Below the pieces are notes generated by a model. The model was not told where the DNA came from. It searched no databases and was given only the letters and a program-made list of their open reading frames with translations. 64,000 nt of DNA from NCBI RefSeq assembly GCF_000417875.1, contig NW_006920872.1:759287-823286 (forward strand). Reading direction: 5' to 3'. A program made the translations under genes and the position numbers. This document shows positions 1-9,677 of this stretch, piece after piece (the first letter of the stretch is position 1; each line of letters opens with the position of its first letter). This DNA comes from Pseudozyma flocculosa PF-1. Lineage: Eukaryota > Basidiomycota > Ustilaginomycetes > Ustilaginales > Ustilaginaceae.

Positions 1-1119
1 GCCCAGCGCGGGCGGGCAGCCAGCCAGCCAGCCCAGGCCCGACCTGTCAGGCGAAAAGGCGGCGACCACAGGCTAGGCTAGGCAGGTGTTGGTCTGGCGG
101 CGGGCGGCCAGGGTGGGGCGAGCGGGTCGGCTGCCAGCGAAGCGGTCCGTCTGCTGGCCAACGGGAAGGCCCGCCCGTCTGACCGCCCGCTCGCCAATCT
201 GGTGACCTGGAGGCCAGCGAGGGACACGCCACGCTCGCTCCTCTTCCTCATCTTCTCCCGCCACGACTGACCGAGCCAGAGGCAGGCGCTCGTTGGTCCT
301 GACTCTGACCTCCCTTGCCGTCCGACCACAACAGCTGGCACTTGCTCTTCGGGTGTGCTAAAGCTGCTCTCTGTGAACAGGCCGCTCGCTGGCAGGCAGC
401 AGATCGAGCGAGCCAACGAAGGAAGACTTCGGCAATCTTGTCGTATCGACGCCGGCGGATGGTAACGCGGGTCAGGCGAGCTTGGGGTCCATGTCTAGGT
501 GCAAGGCGTACGAAGATGCTCACAGAGCGCAGCGTAATCTGACGACGACAGCAGCCGGCCTCGTTTGGCGTCGAGATGTGGGCGTGGCCGCCACGGTACC
601 GCAGTGAATGGAAGCAGACGACCTAGCCAGCCGCCAAGCGTGGACGAACAGATCGTCGCACAGCGGCTCGTACACACATGTAGATACATAGATGTCGAAG
701 CCAATAAGCAGGCACGACGGGACAAGCCACCAACTTGGCGCAACGTTCCGCAGGCAGGCACACCAGAAAGGTGGGCGGACAGTCGCGCAGGCACGCAGGC
801 ACGCAGGCACGCAGGCGGACAGATCCGCTGAGCAGCATGGGTTGTCGGAAGCGCGGGCGAAGACTGCGCCGCTCGGCCAGGCCCGGCCTCGCCACTCGCT
901 CGCGTTGCATCGCTAGGCCACTGCAGGCACGGCCCGCAGTCGACGAGACAGATCCGCCGTCGTTCATTTGCTTCCACGCTCCCATGCTTCGTCATGAAGC
1001 ATAGCGAGCAGGTGGCAACATTGGGCCGCTTACAGCAAGATGCCCTGTGATGTATACATGAAGCCAGTGAGGAGAACTGGTTTGGCTGCCCGACGGGGGA
1101 GCGCGGTGCGGCTACCGAG
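1..1119. other. Gene-free left edge with short tandem repeats
   Basis: I see no convincing gene here. The open frames are arginine/cysteine/proline-rich, have no recognisable domain and lack the high-GC third positions of the neighbouring genes. The stretch carries runs of GGCA/GGCC/GGCT words. It lies downstream of the SEN2 stop, so its right end is probably SEN2 3' UTR. The left part may be the flank of a gene outside the window. Confidence 0.6.
786..817. repeat. Octanucleotide tandem repeat (GCAGGCAC)n
   Basis: About four head-to-tail copies of an 8-nt unit, GCAGGCAC, lie in the gene-free left edge. Read directly from the bases; no function is implied. Confidence 0.8.
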
Positions 1120-3059
1120 TTAGGCACGCATCCGCGCCGGCACCCAGCGTCGGATGGCCACCTCCTTGACGGCATAGCTACGACCTGCCTTGAGGTCGTC
1201 GACAAACTGTTGCGGCGACACGAGCGACTCGGGCGGATACCGCTTGACCGAGGGCACGAAGACGTGCGCCAGGATAAGGGTCTGTGAGCGAGATGGTAAC
1301 GGCGCACAGAGGGGGGCAGAGTAGCGGTCGCGACGGTGGTCAGCTATTCGATGCTCTGCTTTGGCACAGATGCGCGACGTCGAATCGAGTCGATCGACTG
1401 ACCTTGAGGACCTGGGTATTGACCCTGTTCATCGTGCTGAACCACGTCCAGGGCTTGGGTCCCAGGTTCGGGTGCGGCGGGAACGGGCTCGAGTGTTGGT
1501 CGTCTGGGTCCTCATACGAAGGGATGACCAGCACGGCGAACCTGCCAAGACGAGAGGGGAGAGCGGGGTCGCGAGACGACCGGATTCGGCGTCAGCCAGC
1601 AAGATCGTCGCCACGAAGCTCCGCAAACATCGGCCACCGGCCGCGACCTACTCACTCTGCGTGCGAGAAGACAGGCCCCCTCTTGTAGAGGAGGAAATCA
1701 GAGCAGAACTTGGTGCCCGTCTTGACGACCCAGCCGAGCGAGCGGAAGTGGTGGTAGGCGATGTAGTTGACCAGGAACGGGTTGTCGGGCCTGGCGTAGA
1801 GCCGGGCCAGGTGCTCGTCGGCGATGCCCTGATCCTTGAGCGAGAGCAGCGGCGGTGGGAGCGACGACTGCAGGCAGAGTGTGTAGATCTCGTCGATGGT
1901 GAGCGTGCGTGGCGCAGCGCCCGCCTCGTCGACCTTGACCTCGAGACAGCCCAGCATGCCGGCGAGGAAGAACGTCTCGTGGAGCGACAGCTGCATCCGC
2001 TCCATGTCGACCACGTCGATCTCGGCGTCCGGGTCCATCTGTACCAGCTCCTTGTTACGGGCGGCCTGCGCCTCGGCCTTCCTCGCTGCGTTGGCCTTGA
2101 CCTCTTCGGAAAAGTACTTTAGGCCCTTGATCCTGGCCTGGCCGGGGACGATGTCGGGGATGTCTTCGTCGCCCTTCCACAAGGCCGGTGGAGCGACCGT
2201 GCTCTTGCCGGCCGAGACGGTACCGTCGGCTTCGTCGTCGTCGTCCATCTGGTCCTCGATCTGCTTTTCAATATCGGCCATGATGCGGTCGTGGCCGGCA
2301 CCAGCAAGCCGGTCCTCTTCGAGGATCTCACCTCCGAGCGCTGTGATTCCATCGGGCAGCTGTTGGCCTGCCCGTACGGCGGCCCTTGCCCTCTCGATCT
2401 TGAGCGCCTTTCTCTCCTCTCTGCGCTGCGCGGTCAGCTGCTCGGCCGTGAGCACTGCGCGTCGCGAGCGGGATTTGCAAGGGGAAGGGGGAGAGACGGC
2501 CATGTCAGGTGCACGGTCGATCCAGTCGCGATGCTCGAGTGGCAGGCGCCCGGTGCAGCTGGCGACACTCACTTCCTTTCCTCATGGCATCGATCTCGCC
2601 GATCTTGCGCTGCCGCCAGGTGGGCTCGGAGCGCGAGAGATTGCCCTTGCCAAAGAAGCCGCGCTGCCACAGAACCTTGATGCCGCGGTCCATGTCCGTG
2701 ACCCAGACGGTGTGCGTGTGTGGGTCGTAGAATGCGGTGGCCACATCGTCGTCCTGCTGGGCCGCCCGGGACGTCGAGGCTTGGCTGCTGCTGCTGGCGG
2801 TCGACGAGGGCCTTGTTTGATAGTAGCCTAGGCTCAGCAGCCACAGCAGGGACCCGAGCAGGTCTGCCGGAGTGGCGGGTACCTCTGGATCCGCGCTGGC
2901 GGGTCGAGAGTCGAGGGTGGTGGGCAGCGGCTTGGCATAGGTCTGGTTTTTGAGCGCCGTGGCCTTTTTGCCGGCGCCAGTAACTCTGGAGGGCGTGCCC
3001 TGGGCGCGTTCCGGGTTGTTGTAGGCCCAGCCAGTGCTGTTGCGCATCTGCTTGGGCAT
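1120..3059 (-). CDS. SEN2: tRNA-splicing endonuclease subunit SEN2
   Basis: Four exons, read from the higher coordinate: 3059-2573, 2454-1656, 1541-1403 and 1281-1120 (528 aa). The introns are 118, 114 and 121 nt. SEN2 is the catalytic subunit of the heterotetrameric endonuclease that cuts the 5' splice site of intron-containing pre-tRNAs. The N-terminal half carries the family hallmark WQRGFFGKG followed by a charged linker. The C-terminal nuclease fold has YHHFRSLGWVVKTG and LLYKRGPVFSHAEF. By alignment to yeast Sen2 the catalytic triad would be about Tyr419, His427 and Lys475, the last in the RVNTQVLK segment. The motif spans the exon 2/3 junction and stays in frame, which supports the splice sites. 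The start is the first Met of the conserved frame; the frame stays open upstream without family similarity. Its divergent neighbour is ISD11. Confidence 0.93.
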
Positions 3060-3891
3060 GTTTGTTGTCGTCCAGTCGGGGGGTGGCTGCGGCTGCGGCG
3101 GCGATGGGGGCGGCGACGAGTGTGTGCAAAGCGTGAGGTGTGAGGTCGAGGCCGAGGATGAAGGGTTGGGAGCGAGGAGGGGTCCAGCGAGAAAAAGGAG
3201 CCGCAAATGGCGAGGCAAAAGCCCAAAAGAGAGACCTCTGCTAGGCAGCCAGGCGCAGCGGGCTGCAAAGTGGAGAATTGCCGGCGGCGGCGTCTTTGTT
3301 TGTAAGCCTGACAAAAGCCAGAGCCTGATGTGGCAAAAGCCGGAGGCCCTCTGCACCCGCTAACTACTGGTTCGTTATCAACGAGTCCCGTCGGCGCGCG
3401 CAGGGGGAGCCACGGCTCGGGGTGACTGGCCCTTCAGTGGGTAACTAAGCAGCGGGCTGGACCACACACCCCCACGACGGCGGCGGCGGCGGCGATAGTT
3501 AACTAGCCTGCATCGTGTTCAAAGGGGACGACATCTGGCAGAGCTGCTGAGTGCAATCCGACGAGGCCGAGGATCAGCGCGCGGGTGAGAAGGTTGGATT
3601 TTGCCTCCACCCACGTCTTTGTCACACGCACCCTTTCCGACCCTCTGTCCACCATCTCGTGTCTCCCTCCCTCTCTCTCTCTGCGTCTCTGCCGCACGCC
3701 TACACCCACCTTCGGCCCTCTCAGACCACGAATATTGATCGAACAACGAACGTCACTTCGGCCACCTCTCATCGTAAGTGGCAGTGACCTGCAGACGCAC
3801 ATCCTGCTTGCCATCGCTGAAACCCCCCATGGCGGACCGTCTCCCATTCCTTTCCTAGGCCCAACCCCCGTCCTCGTGACAGTCTTCCACA
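3060..3891. promoter_or_regulatory. Divergent intergenic region SEN2 / ISD11
   Basis: 832 bp lie between the two divergent start codons. There is a pyrimidine-rich stretch (CTCT runs) around 3660-3690 on the plus strand, upstream of ISD11, as is common in fungal promoters. I see no gene and no operator I can name. Confidence 0.5.
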
Positions 3892-4523
3892 ATGCAGCCC
3901 GTCGTGCCCTCGAGAACGCAGATCCTGCGCCTGTATCGCAAGTATCTTACCACCGCCCAGTCCTTTGTAAGTCGCCCGCTCGGCAGCATCCTGGAGAACG
4001 CCGTGCCACGACATTGCGACCTGACCTTCCCCGCCTCGATTTGCCACCTCTTGCTTCGTGCCGGCCGTGCCCGCAGTCTTCGTACAACTTCCGCACCTAC
4101 TTCCTGCGACGGAGCCGGGACATGTTCCGCTCAGCGCTCCTGCCGCAGGCGCAGGCGGCCCAGTCGTCGCCCTTCTCCAAGCAAGGTTCCGCCACCGCCA
4201 AGGTCTCGCCGTCGACGCTGCTTAGCCCCGATGCGATCTCGACAAACGGCAGCAACGCCAGCGGCAGCAACGGCAGCATCGCGGCGGCGGCCATGAGCGA
4301 CCAGGAGAAGCTGGCCACCTTCTACAACACCGCCCTCGAGGACCTCAAGGTGCTCCAGAGGTCGGCCATCACCAACCGCCTCTACGAGGGCGAGAGGCTC
4401 GTCGTCGAGCAGCCCAAGCTCATCGTCGGCGGCGGGGGTGCGGGCGCAGAGGCCTCGGTCGGCGGAGGCGGGCAGCCCACCCAGGGCCCCCAGAGCCCCG
4501 GTGGCGCACCTCAGAGCGACTGA
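3892..4523 (+). CDS. ISD11: LYR-motif protein ISD11 (LYRM4), mitochondrial Fe-S assembly
   Basis: Two exons, 3892-3966 and 4077-4523, give 173 aa with a 110-nt intron. ISD11 binds and stabilises the cysteine desulfurase NFS1 in the mitochondrial matrix, together with acyl carrier protein. The LYR tripeptide is at residues 14-16 (RTQILRLYRKY), followed by SYNFRTYFLRRSRDMFR across the splice junction. The C-terminal family block FYNTALEDLKVLQR...ERLVVEQPKL matches the end of yeast Isd11. Two features are unusual: a Ser/Ala/Gly/Asn-rich insertion of roughly 50 residues (about 47-98) between the conserved halves, and a glycine-rich tail after the conserved end. Yeast Isd11 is only about 95 residues. 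Both conserved halves are present in order, so I regard it as a functional, expanded orthologue. Confidence 0.9.
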
Positions 4524-4845
4524 GCAGTTTCGGTCCATGCATCGACAGTCGCCTTGCGCGCTCCTATTCAATGTCAATAACCTGTTCCTCGGTCCCGGCT
4601 CGGTCACCGAAACCTTGTCATACGAGGCCTGTCCGACGGAGGAGGCCAGTGCTACGCCTCACACGGTCAAGCGGCGACACCTCGTCAAGCGGCCAAACCC
4701 GGGCTGGCCGAAAGATTGGCGAGAAATGGAGCGTGCTTTGGATGCGAGCGTCATCATAGTATTAGAGAGGGAACGCAGGCCGACTGGGCCTCGATGCCGG
4801 GCCGCTCATCCGTCTTTTGGATGCGACGCGGTGCGCTCGACTCGA
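4524..4845. other. Convergent intergenic region, no gene seen
   Basis: 322 bp between the stop codons of ISD11 (+) and PAB2 (-). It should hold both 3' UTRs and polyadenylation signals. I see no coding or structural feature. Confidence 0.5.
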
Positions 4846-5837
4846 CTAGTATCCGCGGCCACGGCCCCTTCCACGAAAGCCGCGGGCTCGGTAGGGTCGG
4901 TAGCCTCGCCCCCTTCCCCGGCCGCGCGCAGCCATGCCGGGCAGGTTTGTCCGCTTCGCCGTGACCTGATGCCAGCCGTCGTTGAAACGAGGGGGATGGA
5001 AACGGGAAAGACCAGAGTCAGCAGGTGCGAGAGCTGCGAGGAGGGGGAGCGCGTCCATGGACGGACAGGAGAGGGAAACTCACCTTGATCAAGCGGCCGC
5101 GGAAGAGGGACTCGTTGAGGACCATGGCGTTGGCGACCAACGAAGGATCGGCGAATTCGACGTACGCATAGCTGGAAAGAAAAGGGCGGGGAGGAAGCGC
5201 GGTGGCATGGCGACGTTCGTCGGGTCAGCCGTCAGATGCGCGGATGCCGAGCGGGCGGGCGCTGATGGCGGTCGACTCACCCCTTGGGATGACCGGTGAA
5301 CTTGTCGCAGAGGATCGTGACACGGTTGATTGTGCCGCAGCTCTGGAAGTGTTGCTGGATCTCTTCTGGTGTCGCGCCGTAGTCGACCTGGGTTGGTGAA
5401 GGGTGGAGAGGCGGAGAGGCGAGGGAAGAGGGTTCGGCCGTATGCGGTCAGCGGCGGCCAGGGTGCGCAGCAGGAGACGCTTGCCGGGGCAGGCGAGCCA
5501 GACGGAAAACACTCACGTTTCCGACGTAGACACTTCTGGAGTCGACCTCTTCCTTTTCCTCTTCGGTGGGGTGGATGCCTGCGCCCGCCGCGGCGCCGGC
5601 TGCCTCTTGCATCTCTCTGAGCTTTGCAGCCTCGGCCTCCATCTCTGCCACGCGCTTCTTCATGGCCTCGATCTCTGCCTCCTCGTCCATGGCCTCGCCA
5701 TCTGCGCCGTCGGCCGCGGCCGAAGACGACTGGGCGACGTCATCGGTGGCGGCTGCTGCCGAGGAGCTCTGCGCGGCGTCGAACTCGGTCGAAGAGCCGG
5801 GGACAGACAGAGAGACCTGGTCCTCGTCGGCAGACAT
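4846..5837 (-). CDS. PAB2: Nuclear poly(A)-binding protein 2 (PABPN1/Pab2-like), one RRM
   Basis: Four exons: 5837-5517, 5387-5281, 5171-5084 and 4965-4846 (211 aa). The introns are 129, 109 and 118 nt. The domain order is an acidic/serine-rich N-terminus, a short coiled coil (about residues 62-85, [21 protein letters not shown]), then one RRM and an arginine/glycine C-tail. The RRM has RNP2 SVYVGNVDYG and RNP1-like KGYAYVEF, and contains the family-typical [24 protein letters not shown]. The tail is built of RGRG repeats, a likely arginine methylation substrate. This layout (acidic, coiled coil, RRM, RGG) is that of PABPN1/Pab2, which binds nascent poly(A) in the nucleus and acts in polyadenylation and exosome-linked RNA decay. 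All junctions keep the RRM in frame. Confidence 0.9.
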
Positions 5838-6709
5838 GGTATGGATCTGGTTGGTGGTGGGTGTGAGTGTGTTGTGAGTGTGCGGGAAGAGGGAAGGTGC
5901 GGACGGCGGACGGTGGGGGACTGCTCGTCTGACGCGTGGCGCTAGGTGCGGATGGGCGTGAGGGAGAAGACGCGGTTGGCGGTGGCGGAGTCGGCTGTGG
6001 TGGTGGTGGTGGTGGTGGTGGTGGTGGGTGTGATGGCCAGGCAAAGTCGGTTGGTGAGCGAGCCTGAGAAGAGGATGCATCTGGACGTCGCTGCTCGGCC
6101 TTTTTTCATCTTCTCCACCTGGAGGGACGGCGGTCCAGGCCAGGCCAGCCCGCAACGAAGCCCAAGCCCAGGCTAAGGCTCTGGCTTGGCTGGGACAAGG
6201 TCAGGCCAACGCAGGCTGGCTGGTTCACCCTGACGGGACAACGTCACGTGCCGCTCGCCCGGTCACGGGTAGGCCACGGGGCAGCCATCGCTCCGCCTCG
6301 AGGGTCTACACGCTTGCTTCTCGACCACATCCTTGGCCCTCGTCTCACCTCGCCTCTCTTCTCTGTCCCCGCGCTCGTTTCGGGATGAAGGCTGCGGACG
6401 CTACACCCGCAACAGCAACACTACTACTGGACGCCAGCATCACCGCGTCGCGCTAGTCTGCCTCTCCAAGGGCCCTGGTGGATGCAGCACCGCCCACCGT
6501 TGTCCAACGCGTCACGTCCGACGATCCAGGCTCCATCGCTCTTTGCCTCGCCCAGCGCGACATCCACGCCAAACGACACCGACATCGACGACAACTTCAT
6601 GACGCACACCACGACCTAGCCGCACTACTACCGTCGCAGCTACGCACCAAGCAGGCTCGTTTGCCTGCCTGCCCGCACGGCCGCCCGCCGGCACCCTAGC
6701 GCGGCCGCC
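5838..6709. promoter_or_regulatory. Divergent intergenic region PAB2 / TAF8-like
   Basis: 872 bp between divergent starts. It contains a (TGG)n microsatellite near 5997-6027 and a GC-rich stretch, but no recognisable gene. A His-rich open frame on the minus strand here is only the translated microsatellite. Confidence 0.5.
5997..6027. repeat. Trinucleotide microsatellite (GTG)n
   Basis: About ten uninterrupted GTG/TGG units in the presumed 5' UTR or promoter of PAB2. Confidence 0.85.
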
Positions 6710-9496
6710 ATGGTCGGCTCAAAGCGCGGCGCACCGTCGGCCTCGACCTATGCCGCATCGCACCTGTCGCTCTCGGTGCTCGCGCTCCTCTCGTCGGCCG
6801 GCTTCTCCAAATCGTCGTCGACCGCCGCCCACCTGCTCACCGAGGTGCTGCAGCGCTACATTCAGCTCCTCGGCACCACCTGCGTCCAGCATGCCAACCA
6901 CAGCGGACGCAACGTCGTCGCACCGCTCGACCTGAGCGCCGCACTCGAGCACATCCTCGGCGGTGGCGACCCTATTGAAGAGGTCCTTCAGTGGGCCGAG
7001 GACGAAGGCAGGCTTGACTTTGACCCGCACCACGGCTACGACGTCGAGGCAGAGAGACAACAACAGCAGCTACAGCAGCAGCTCGCCAACGGCAGCACTT
7101 CCAGAACCAACGGCCAGCCAGCGTCACACCCGGTCCCGACATCCTCAGAATCCCGAGACCCGCTGCGGGATCCACTGAGGGGGTCGGACCTGAGGAAGCG
7201 GCTCTCGGTCGGCAGGCCCCAGCCAGTCGCAGATCCAGCGGCCGAGGTGCACTACAGGCCCATTCCTCCCGAACAATTCGAGGTGTTGGCAGAGCAGAGC
7301 TACCGGCGAGAGAAACGCATCCAAGAGCTTGTCTGGGACGGCATCGACTCCGCAGAATGGTGCCAGGACAACGTCCGTGCCTCGGTCAAGGCAGGCAAGC
7401 GCAAGGCTGAAGATTCAGACGCCATGGACGTCGACGGAGACGTCCACGATGCGGCGGCGGCGGCGGCGGCAGTACGACACCGATCGCGCTCCGGCTCACC
7501 TATGGCAAGCAGCGAGGAGAAGAGATTGGCGGGGACTGACGACTACGGCGACGACAGCGACAGCCGCACCGACGGCTATCTGAGCAGCGGGGCTGGGAGC
7601 AGCAACAGCCGCGGTCGCCGCAGATCATCGTCGCTCCGGCCGCAAGGCGGTGTCAACGGGACAGCATCGAGATCGACATCGCGCCATCGACACTGGCAGC
7701 AGCATCAACAAGGGCGGCGGCACCGCTCCGCCAGTGGTCGCGATGCGGAAATACCGTCTCTCGACGCAGCCGGCGAAGGTGTCGTGCGCCGTTTCGGCGA
7801 GCTGGAGATCGACTATGTGCCGAGCTATCTGCCCGCCTTTCCGCAGGTCGAGGCACCCTCAGCTGCTGCACCGAGCCGAGGCTTGCGCGGCGATGGGACA
7901 GCAGCAGCACCATCCCCAAGCCTCATTGCCACTGGTTGGGGCACGGATCAAGGCGGGTTGGCAGGGAGTGGGACCTCGGCGAGTCTTGCACCGCCGCCGC
8001 CGTCGCTCCCGCCGCCGCAGGACACCGACCTCGAATACATCGAGCAGGAGCGGCAACGCGCCGAAGCGGCGCAGCAGGCGACGCTCGCAGCGACCCACGC
8101 CGCGGCTGCCGCCCGCGCAGTCGAGACGCAAGGTGAGGGGGCCGAGCCAGCAGTGCAGACCAAGCCCGAGCCGACGGACGAGCAAAAGGCGGCCGAGGCG
8201 GAAAAGGCGCTCGAGGCGCTCCAGTCGCGGCGGGTGCTGCGCGACTGCTGGAGAGAGGCCATCCCATTCGATTCATCGACGCTCGGTGTCGCCCACCCGC
8301 AGCACGAGCTCGGCGACTTGGAAAAGGCCGTCGCCGAGATGGCCTCTGCGTCGGCGCAGGACGACATCATCTCGATTGCGCCGCCGACGTCGTCGCTGCG
8401 GGCGTTTGCGGCCGACTTCAAGTCGCTCCTCGACGACCCGTCGACCTCGGGCGCGGCGGGCATCTTCCTGACGCCGTACGGCGCAGCACACCAGGACGCC
8501 GCCTCGAAACGGCGCCGGCTCGCCTACGGCATTGCCGACCCGGCGCGCTACGTGCCCAACGACAGCCTGTATGGCGCTGTCGGTGCGCGGCCGGTCGTGG
8601 TGCCCTTCCAGCCTGGGCCGAGCTGGCTCGTCTCGACGCTACCGCCGCCGACGTTGTACGAGGACAATGCGGCGGTGGCCTCTGCGCTGTCGGCGCCCAT
8701 CCTCACGCCCGTGCTGCCGCAGGGTCGACCGTCTGCGCTCATCCCTCCGTCGGGTAGCCTGGTGCCGCCGCTGGCCTACCGCCACCCCGCCCACCTCGCC
8801 ATGGCGGCGCGCATCGTGTCAAACGGGGAGCTGCTGCGGCGCATCTCTCGCTTCGACGACCCGCCGCCGCTGCTCGACGACAAGCACGCCGAGCGCTTCT
8901 TCCACGGCCTGCCCGCCTCGCGCGACCTGGTGGGCGGTTCGAGCTCCTCGAGCGATCTCAGCTCCAACATTTCCAAGTCGCGCAACGGCGGCGGCGGCAG
9001 CGGTAGCGGCAACACGACGCTGCACGCCGCGCTCGAGAAGCTCGTGCTGCAGCTCAAGGACAAGGAGGCCGTGGTGCTGCCGGAAGAGGACAAGGAGGAG
9101 CTGCAGCGGCGACAGCAGGAGCTCCAGCTGCAGATGCAGGCGGCCGAGTCGGCGGGCGGAGACGGCGCCGCCGAGGGCAGGGCAAAGGGCGAAGGCGTGG
9201 CGGGAATGGTGGGGGACAGCTACGCCAGTCGCATCCGAAACGGCCAGATCACCATGGTGCACACCTGGGACTGGACGGTCAAGGATCCGTTTGACCCTAC
9301 CCTGCCAGGCCGTAGGGTACGCGGCGGCGATGGGTCAAGCAAGTTTGCCTCTGCGACGGCTCCCGTGGCCATTGAGAGGGAAAAGGGCAAGAAGAAGCGC
9401 GAGAGCAGCGCCAATGGCCTCGTTGTCGGAGCAGCTGGCGGCGGGAGCAGCGGCGGGGCCGAGTGGAGCTCGGAAAGTCAGAATGGAGCTGCATGA
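6710..9496 (+). CDS. BTP histone-fold protein, TAF8-like TFIID subunit
   Basis: Uninterrupted 928-aa frame. Residues about 12-85 form a bromodomain-associated (BTP) histone fold: helices YAASHLSLSVLALL, TAAHLLTEVLQRYIQLLG and LDLSAALEHIL. Around residue 370 is YVPSYLPAFP, resembling the proline/aromatic start of the TAF8 C-terminal domain; a Glu/Ala-rich helical stretch follows (about 440-485). The rest is low complexity: Gln repeats near 115-125, Ser/Arg-rich 240-330, Gly/Ser 760-775. BTP proteins pair with TAF10-type partners in TFIID and SAGA. TAF8 is the best fit; TAF3 or another BTP protein is possible because the C-terminal half is not recognisable. The protein is much longer than usual TAF8, mostly through disordered insertions. 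The start is the first Met, directly before the histone fold. Confidence 0.7.
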   Translation: MVGSKRGAPSASTYAASHLSLSVLALLSSAGFSKSSSTAAHLLTEVLQRYIQLLGTTCVQHANHSGRNVVAPLDLSAALEHILGGGDPIEEVLQWAEDEGRLDFDPHHGYDVEAERQQQQLQQQLANGSTSRTNGQPASHPVPTSSESRDPLRDPLRGSDLRKRLSVGRPQPVADPAAEVHYRPIPPEQFEVLAEQSYRREKRIQELVWDGIDSAEWCQDNVRASVKAGKRKAEDSDAMDVDGDVHDAAAAAAAVRHRSRSGSPMASSEEKRLAGTDDYGDDSDSRTDGYLSSGAGSSNSRGRRRSSSLRPQGGVNGTASRSTSRHRHWQQHQQGRRHRSASGRDAEIPSLDAAGEGVVRRFGELEIDYVPSYLPAFPQVEAPSAAAPSRGLRGDGTAAAPSPSLIATGWGTDQGGLAGSGTSASLAPPPPSLPPPQDTDLEYIEQERQRAEAAQQATLAATHAAAAARAVETQGEGAEPAVQTKPEPTDEQKAAEAEKALEALQSRRVLRDCWREAIPFDSSTLGVAHPQHELGDLEKAVAEMASASAQDDIISIAPPTSSLRAFAADFKSLLDDPSTSGAAGIFLTPYGAAHQDAASKRRRLAYGIADPARYVPNDSLYGAVGARPVVVPFQPGPSWLVSTLPPPTLYEDNAAVASALSAPILTPVLPQGRPSALIPPSGSLVPPLAYRHPAHLAMAARIVSNGELLRRISRFDDPPPLLDDKHAERFFHGLPASRDLVGGSSSSSDLSSNISKSRNGGGGSGSGNTTLHAALEKLVLQLKDKEAVVLPEEDKEELQRRQQELQLQMQAAESAGGDGAAEGRAKGEGVAGMVGDSYASRIRNGQITMVHTWDWTVKDPFDPTLPGRRVRGGDGSSKFASATAPVAIEREKGKKKRESSANGLVVGAAGGGSSGGAEWSSESQNGAA

Positions 9497-9677
9497 GGCG
9501 GACGCAGTCGGTCGGTCGTTCGGGGGCGTCCGGTGGTCAAAGCGATGCGCCGCGCGGTTGTTTGCCGGCAGACAATGATGGATGTCGATGCTGGGTTCCG
9601 GAAAGCATGCCATGAATTGAAACTGCATCGTACGCAGCACGCCGTTGTCGTCGTCCGCCGGTGGAAGGAGCGGGGGC

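Noticed and set aside
495..1307. 270-codon minus-strand frame at the left edge
   Set aside because: Its upstream end covers the last SEN2 exon in part, but the rest is Arg/Ser/Cys-rich, continues past the SEN2 stop in another frame and has no recognisable domain.
5997..6027. Poly-His coding region upstream of PAB2
   Set aside because: It is a translated (GTG)n microsatellite in the presumed 5' UTR; PAB2 starts cleanly at 5837.
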